Positions 57,727-64,000 of a stretch of DNA of 64,000 nt are shown here, piece by piece. The notes beneath the pieces were generated by a model. The model did not search any database. It saw nothing but the letters and a program-made list of their open reading frames with translations, and was not told the DNA's origin. A program made the translations under genes and the position numbers. The stretch's first letter is position 1; each line of letters starts with the position of its first letter. The stretch comes from Gyromitra esculenta (taxonomy: Eukaryota > Ascomycota > Pezizomycetes > Pezizales > Discinaceae), in NCBI GenBank assembly GCA_038503075.1, contig JBCAML010000001.1, forward strand, positions 3,968,001 through 4,032,000. Reading direction: 5' to 3'.

Positions 57727-60700
57727 TAGAAGTGCTTCACTCGAGTGATAAGTCGGCCTTGATACATCGTCAGGCTTGGAAGCAGTTCTTTGATCTATCA
57801 AATTATATCACAATTGATATTCGATCGGTATGCATATGTATATACAGTACCAACGGTATTCATGAGCAATGGAAACAGGTTACTGTGACTACCACCTCTC
57901 TTTTTCATTTACAGTAGTTTTATGCTGTCTGCTCAACCCATTTCGGCTAAACGGCGTCCTCTGGGCTCATTTTTAAGCTCATTTTTCAGCGCTTCTAGTG
58001 GAGTCACGGGAGTATCGTACACAGTAAGAGGTGTATTTTGAGTCCTAGTAACATGTTGTAGAAGTGTCACATGCATCGTACGTGTAATCTCGAAATCCAT
58101 CTTCCCCACGCTCTCGCTGGGCTGTACGTGTAGTTACTTCGAACCTTTTTATCTCAGCATATGAAGATCAACGATTATGACGAACTGTCCAGGCGGAAGA
58201 GCCGATAGCCCTTTGGAACTGGAGCTATATTCTCTATATGTTAACCCTCTGTCTGATACGACGCCAACGAAGACAAAACTAGTAAAGCGAACTCGCCTTT
58301 ACGAACTATGATCAGCGATGCGCCTCCAATTCCAGTAGTGAACATTACTCAAGATGCCATCAAGCCTTCAAAGAAAGTATTACTACTTTAGTGGGCTCGA
58401 TACGGCCTAGGAATCATACTTAAGGGCCGGTCAACAGTTACGTGGATTACTCTACGTATACCTTGGGGGAACCATCATTATTATTCATTCATCCAAACGA
58501 TTTTCTGAATCCAGTAAAGCCATATTAAGATAGAGGTTGGCTATAGCTAGGAACCATAAGTAAATACTCATCTGAAGAAGACTTTCTTAGCCCAAGCTCT
58601 TGCCTCCCTAAGCTACACACAACGAGAACGAAGGGATCCAACGTCCCATAAACACCGAGTCTGCTCACGGATATTTTGCCCAGCGATATAACACCAAATT
58701 CCTCGCAGAAGATGGCTCGAATGATAATGGAAATTTCTAGAAAAAAAAACACCGCTTTATTAAGGGTCTTTGGCCAGGGATGGTAATCTGTATGTTTTCG
58801 GCATTCTGGTATTGGTCGACCAGTAGTTACACCTTGTTGGAGAAACTGTTAATTATGGGGTGATAAATCCCTTTGTTCAATCATAGCAACTTCTAGTTCT
58901 AGGGGCTAATGATAGGAATACCACGCTTGTAGGTTTGAGACTTTTGCTTTTGCAAGAGCAGTGCTCATCCCATTATAAATCTATCCGAAAATCTATCCTA
59001 TCTGTGTATTACATAGGCATCTCTGGTTTCGTTTTCATATGGGTGATACCAGGATCTCACGGGGTGTGAGATGCCGAATATGCCAAGCTCCTCCACTTTC
59101 GAGGAGATTTAATTTAGGCTCTTTGACGTACTAATGAAAGTTGATTGCTTTCAACGGGCGAAAGCTCTCTTTCTCAGGGTTTCCCACTAATAGAAACCTC
59201 GTAATTCAGGATAGCCACAGGGCCCTGTTACTCCCTACGTATGCTATTTAGGGATGAGCTATGGGGAATTTGTTCCCAGCAATGAACCTTTTCTCGACTC
59301 ACTACATGTAAATTACATGTATGCTCTGAATTCTAAAAAAATATGATTTACTTTGAAATCAACGAAGATACCACACGCACAATACATGTAGCCTTAGATC
59401 GAATAATAGGCGGGTTTGAGTTGAAGATTACATGTACGAAACATCATCTACTTCTGAGCTTTAGTGAAATTATAGCCTTGATTGGGAAGAGACAGGGATT
59501 CAAAAAAAGACCTAGCAGGGCTTATGAGAAAGAGCTTCCCAAGAGCACCCACACCACCGATAGGTTTTCGGAAGCTCAATAAACCAAGACGATAACCGTA
59601 CGAAACGCGTGTCTCTCTTGGCTGATACCTAACAGAAACTCACCAAATTTGGTTCGGAGGCCGGAGCCAGACGGTCCGTGGTCAATTTAGGGTTCGCTGC
59701 AGGGCCTGCAGGTTAGGGTTCAGGTCTTGCTTTGCCATCTTTGCGCCCATCTATGGCGATCAGATGTCGAATTATGCTTACCCACCGCACTGGCCCCAGC
59801 TGCCGCTTTACCTGTGATGAGAGGACATTAGCGGCGGTAGTGCAGCCCACGCTAACTCTGTTCTAGCAAAGAGAGCGGCGAACTGTTGAAGGGTGCCCCA
59901 GCTGCCTTCGTTTCGGATTCGGCTAATCGCTTAGTTAACGAAATGAATTGCTAGCTGGATGTGCTGAATGTCCAGCAGCAATGTTGCGCTGTCTATCTAG
60001 CGCAGCGTAGAATGCAAAATGATGGCGAGCCCGAGATACATTGTGTGGATGCTGTGGGAAGGCACATGAATGAGAGGAACTTGGCACCAAATATCGTTTC
60101 GTTTCACATATATTCAAGACGCCAAGGTGGTCTTGGAAGTTACGTTCTAGGGGTCATTAGCCGCTACAGGGGCTGATTCTATTATGAGACCAGTTCTCGC
60201 TTGGCTATTCAGTACAGTAAATTGCAGCGAAGTCAGAATCTTGGAATCTGAATTGTAGATATTTGCGCCATTCTATTCATTGTGACTTGCGGTCACGAAA
60301 CACTGGTAGAGATTGAATGGCAAAGGGTTCAAATTCAAGACCCTGGGGCGAACAGCTGTAGGATTTAGAAGTGGCTGCAGGCTGCATTGCTCTGATACTG
60401 ATGTGCGCGTGAACAAACGGGCAGCCAACCACGTCGAGCGCTCCCCTTGCAGATGAGCGAGCAGTGGGCGGGAAAGTGCAATTTTGGGCGAACGGGTGAA
60501 CCGACCTCCCATTTGAGGACATCACCATTGAGGAAACTCTGGGCATCTGGGCATCTGGGCATCTTAGAATCCCCTTTTTCAATCCCCTCACTTCCTTCTC
60601 AACCCTCCTGCTTTTTCTCCCCTCTCTCTCTCATTCCAACAATCATTTCACGACACTCTCTAGGTCCCGATTCTTTACCTTTTTTTTTAATCAACTAATT

Positions 60701-60913
60701 GTGTTTTCCTGCTCATTTCTTCTCGCCGGTCGTAAGCGGTGAACTCAATTACAACTGAGGCAATACACTGTCCTCGTCCGTCAGCTATCCACGAGCAAAA
60801 AAGCGTCAACGTTTCCAAACACCGCCCTTCGGCAAACCAACCAAATATTTCTTCTGAGCCTTTATTTTTAACAAAGAACTCTACTTTACTCTTTTGCTAC
60901 ACATACAAACAAA
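57727..60913. other. Intergenic upstream of the GH72 gene
   Basis: About 3.2 kb with no supported gene. Four TACATGTA palindromes cluster at 59303-59436. A GGCATCTG triplicate repeat lies at 60541-60564. From about 60580 to 60700 the plus strand is pyrimidine-rich, probably promoter and 5' leader of the GH72 gene. Confidence 0.5.
60580..60668 (+). promoter_or_regulatory. Pyrimidine-rich tract upstream of the GH72 gene
   Basis: A CT-rich stretch (with CTCTCTCTCTC) lies about 250-330 bases before the ATG. Such tracts mark promoters of highly expressed fungal genes. The assignment is by composition and position only. Confidence 0.35.
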
Positions 60914-62487
60914 ATGCGTTTCTCCACTGCTGCCGTTACCGCTATCAGCGTCCTGAGTGGAATAGCTGCAGCCATTGACATCATTAATGTCGAAGATAGA
61001 CATTTCATCAACAGCAAAACTGGAAAGCCCTTTTTCGTAAGTTCCATCAGAAATATTATCGATTTTAAAGTTTCTCGTTGGCTGCAAAAGCTAATCACTG
61101 TTGCAACAATAGCTCAGAGGTGTTGACTACCAACCTGGCGGTTCCGCTGATGTTGAGAAGGGAGGTGATCCACTTTCTGACCCCAAGGCTTGTGCCCGTG
61201 ATATTTTCCTCTTCCAGAAGCTCGGTGTCAACACCATCCGTGTTTATTCAGTAGACCCTACAGCCGACCACGATGAATGTATGACCATGTTGGCCGCTGC
61301 CGGAATTTACTTGGTTCTTGATGTCAACTCCCCGCTGGAACACCAGCACTTAAACAATAAGGAGCCCTGGACTACCTATACCTCGATGTACCTTGAACAT
61401 ATTTTCGGTGTCATTGAGGTCTTCTCTGGGTACGACAACACGTTGGCATTCTTGGCCGGTAATGAGGTTATTTTCGATACCATTTCAGCCAAGACCTCTC
61501 CCAACTATGTTAAAGCTGTTGTTCGTGATATGAAGGCGTACATTACCAACCATGTTCACCGTATCATTCCTGTTGGATACTCTAATGCCGATGATTTGAA
61601 GTTCCGCACTTCGCTCGCTCACTACCTTGAGTGCGGTGATACTGGATACATTGATTTCTTCGGTGTCAACTCGTAAGTTTTTCCTCCCAACATTCAACCC
61701 AATAGGAGTTGCGTCTAACTTATCTGTTACTAGCTACCAATGGTGTGGTCACAACACCTTCAAAGGCTCCGGTTACGACATTCTCGTCGAAGACTACGCT
61801 AATTACTCTCTCCCTGTATTCTTCACTGAGTATGGCTGCAACGAAGTCCGTCCTCGTGTCTGGGAGGAAGTTGGTGCCCTTTACTCTGAGGATATGACTG
61901 GCGTCTTCTCTGGTGGTCTTGTTTATGAGTTCACTGAAGAGCCAAATAAATACGGCCTCGTTACGCTTGATGGGACCTCCGCTAAAATTATGGGCGAATA
62001 CGACACCCTCGAAACCGCCTTCTCCAGTGCTCCTTCGCAGCCCACAATTCCATCTTCTGCCACCAAACCTAAGCGCCCTGTTGATTGCCCGGCTGCCAGC
62101 AGCTTCGAGAATATTACTGCAAATATGACTCTTCCTTTCACCCTTGGCCAGCAGTATATCGATGATGGTGTTGATAAGAAGACCTTCGTTAAGGGCAAGT
62201 TCCTCTCGCTCGACAATCTCTCCATGGCTACCTCGTATGACATCGAAGACTCCGATGGCAAGACCATCTCCGATAAAACCATCAGTCCCACCGCTAGTGT
62301 TTCTCAGGCTCCTATTCCCGAGGGTGGTCACGGCATCAACACTGGTGGTGGCGTTGGATCTGGTGGTGTCCAGTCTACCAGTGTCTCTGGGAATGGCACT
62401 GAAACGAGTGGTGCTGCTGCTATTGCTGGCAAGGCCTTCGGTTGGCCAATTGCTCTGATCGCTGTTGGTTTTGCTGCGTTCCTGTAA
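60914..62487 (+). CDS. GPI-anchored 1,3-beta-glucanosyltransferase (GH72, GEL/GAS)
   Basis: Three exons, 60914-61036, 61113-61672 and 61734-62487, give 478 residues. It splits and re-joins beta-1,3-glucan chains at the outer face of the plasma membrane, lengthening wall glucan. The sequence shows a signal peptide (MRFSTAAVTAISVLSGIAAA), the GH72 domain with LRGVDYQPGG and NTIRVYSVDPTADHDECM, the acid/base Glu159 in FLAGNEVIFD and the nucleophile Glu260 in FFTEYGCNE. A linker with CPAASSFENI follows, then a Gly/Ser-rich tail and a C-terminal hydrophobic segment after a small-residue site (TETSGAAAIAG...), a GPI signal. There is no Cys-rich CBM43 module, so it belongs to the short Gel1-like type. 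Catalytic numbering is nearly that of Aspergillus Gel1. Splice sites are GTAAGT donors with standard acceptors. Confidence 0.95.
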
Positions 62488-64000
62488 ATTAACGTTTCGT
62501 CGTGTTTTGGTAGCGGGTTACTTTTTCTTTTTCCGGTTTGATGGAGGGAAGACGGTTTCTTTTGTTTCGGTGTCGTGTTGTAACAGGTAGATCAGTTTTT
62601 CGTTATAAATAATCCCTTTGGTTGGTCGTTGGGCTGTATTTTGTTGTGTCATGCTTGTGTGTGAATATTTCGTTGGTCATTTATCTCGATCCCCGATCCA
62701 TCTGGCGGGGTAGAGAAAAAAATTTCTCTTGAGTATCCTTTTTTTCATTGCATCCTCCGCACTGAATCGTGTGGAGTGTGGGGTAGTTGATTTTCCCGTA
62801 TCTGAATTGGTTTGCTGTTATGAATCTTCTTTTTCTTCTGCTTCAACTTTGAATATTCTGTTTTAGTCGTACTGTGAATTTTCCTGTTAAAAAATGCCAG
62901 TTATTTTCGATTCTTTAGCAATGTCGTGCTTGGCTGCTTGTGTTCTTTCAGGTTCTTTTTGTACTCGTAAAGAAGACACTGCTACCCCTTATCCAACGAC
63001 GTTATCGTGAAAGCTGCGCGTCGGACGCGTAATCCTAGGGGGTTTTTGCCGGTGACCCGGAGGAGGTTGGCATATACATTTGTGCCCAAACACAGCCAAA
63101 TGAAGCACTCCTGTTTCATACTCAGCTGCGATTCGACAGGCCCAGGACATTGTATTCACGGTGGGAGAAAGGCGCGTGTGCTCGAATGACTTTCTTGTGG
63201 TTGTCTGACCCTCTTAGTAACAACAAGCCTCGGAGTTCAGAATCCAACCACATGTACCCTATTTAATTCATGTGGTGGGATTATATAAACAAACCAATTG
63301 TCTTCTAGCTGTACCTGTCCCTCGATGTGAAACCCTTTTTCTGCAGTCCAGCGGTAAATTTTTACGATCCAGCCTAGAATGGTAGATCTGTGTTCTGACA
63401 TTGCAACAACAGTAGTAATCTCGGATTGCGAAAAACGTAACTTAGAGATTTTGATTTTGATTTTTTTTGCAAAAAAACGCGTTAGATACACTGGTTTCTG
63501 GATGAAAAGACGAGCCGGAGATACGTAAGGTGTCTCCTATGTTCCCCGGATAAGCTAAACTATACACCTCCCTCCTCACTGACAGCAATTGAGCAGGTTT
63601 CAAGACGCTAGCACTAGAGACAGAAGCATATTCCTGTTTCCCTTGAGCTATAGTCTATAGCGAGGAAGTCCTGCAATAATATGTCGAGAACCCCGCCCGC
63701 AATTTTAGTAGCCGCCGAGGAAGTTATGGTATATGTGTTGCGTATCAACATGCCAGGTATGAATAAGTAAAAATTCCGTGATATATATGCACAACGTATC
63801 TCCACCACCACCATCCCCTAGACTCCGAACATCAGTTATGTGGCGACTTATTGGAAACCGAAGGGGTATTGTGCTGCGTGACGGTGGTCCTTTTACATAA
63901 GTGCAGTCGGCACCTCGAGTCGGTCGAGGCCTCTGTGGCAAGGAGTCGCGTGTTTGATAGATAACTAGGCTACGGGTACGGTCCGTATGAAGCGGAAGAA
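62488..64000. other. 3' flank of the GH72 gene, no further gene seen
   Basis: T-rich 3' UTR-like DNA runs to about 62960, then mixed sequence with short open frames on both strands and no recognisable motif. Confidence 0.5.

Noticed and set aside
1..64000. Secondary-metabolite cluster, CRISPR array or bacterial-type operon
   Set aside because: No polyketide, peptide or terpene synthase gene is present; no regularly spaced repeats with unique spacers were seen; all confident genes are eukaryotic with introns.

Overview
The window is nuclear DNA from a filamentous ascomycete (Pezizomycotina). The evidence is genes split by short GT-AG introns (about 45 to 170 nt), a fungal protein set (KEX1-type carboxypeptidase, GEL/GAS glucanosyltransferase, GH17 wall glucanase, Mediator Med5, a CDC25-type Ras exchange factor, a BCH-RhoGAP), a lone dispersed 5S rRNA gene with a TATA-like box, and TTAGGG-like telomeric motifs. 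Genes are sparse and separated by long non-coding stretches carrying small inverted-repeat transposons. This fits an expanded, repeat-rich genome such as those of truffle-like Pezizomycetes, but that placement is only a guess.

Layout. 1-10 kb: a lineage-specific acidic protein (+), KEX1 (+, 4 exons), a secreted GH17 glucanase (-, 2 exons), a TA-flanked MITE, and an NmrA-like Rossmann protein (-, 3 exons). 10-15.8 kb: no gene seen. 15.8-26.5 kb: an LtrA-family multi-pass membrane protein (+, 6 exons), an orphan two-helix membrane protein (+), MED5 (-, 5 exons), a 133-bp MITE, and a conserved fungal protein of unknown function (-). 26.5-44.3 kb: about 18 kb of gene desert holding an interstitial telomere-like minisatellite, a MITE-like hairpin, microsatellites and one doubtful two-exon orphan. 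44.3-54.6 kb: Ras-GEF (+, SH3 + RasGEF-N + RasGEF), aldo-keto reductase (+, 6 exons) and RhoGAP (-, 2 exons). 54.6-60.9 kb: a 5S rRNA gene and a cluster of MITEs, one inserted inside another. 60.9-62.5 kb: a GH72 GPI-anchored glucanosyltransferase (+, 3 exons). The last 1.5 kb shows no gene.

Functionally, several genes bear on cell wall and polarity: GH17 and GH72 act on beta-1,3-glucan, the RhoGAP and Ras-GEF control GTPases of morphogenesis and growth, and KEX1 trims peptides in the late secretory pathway. Their spacing and mixed strands give no sign of a co-regulated cluster, and no secondary-metabolite backbone gene is present.

The most unusual signals are non-coding. A MITE-in-MITE insertion can be dissected to the base: removing the inner element restores an outer element of the same 133-bp length as its sibling 32 kb away. 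The palindrome TACATGTA occurs 20 times, always outside called exons, where about one is expected. All exon joins were made by eye from splice signals and reading frame, without transcripts or database searches.
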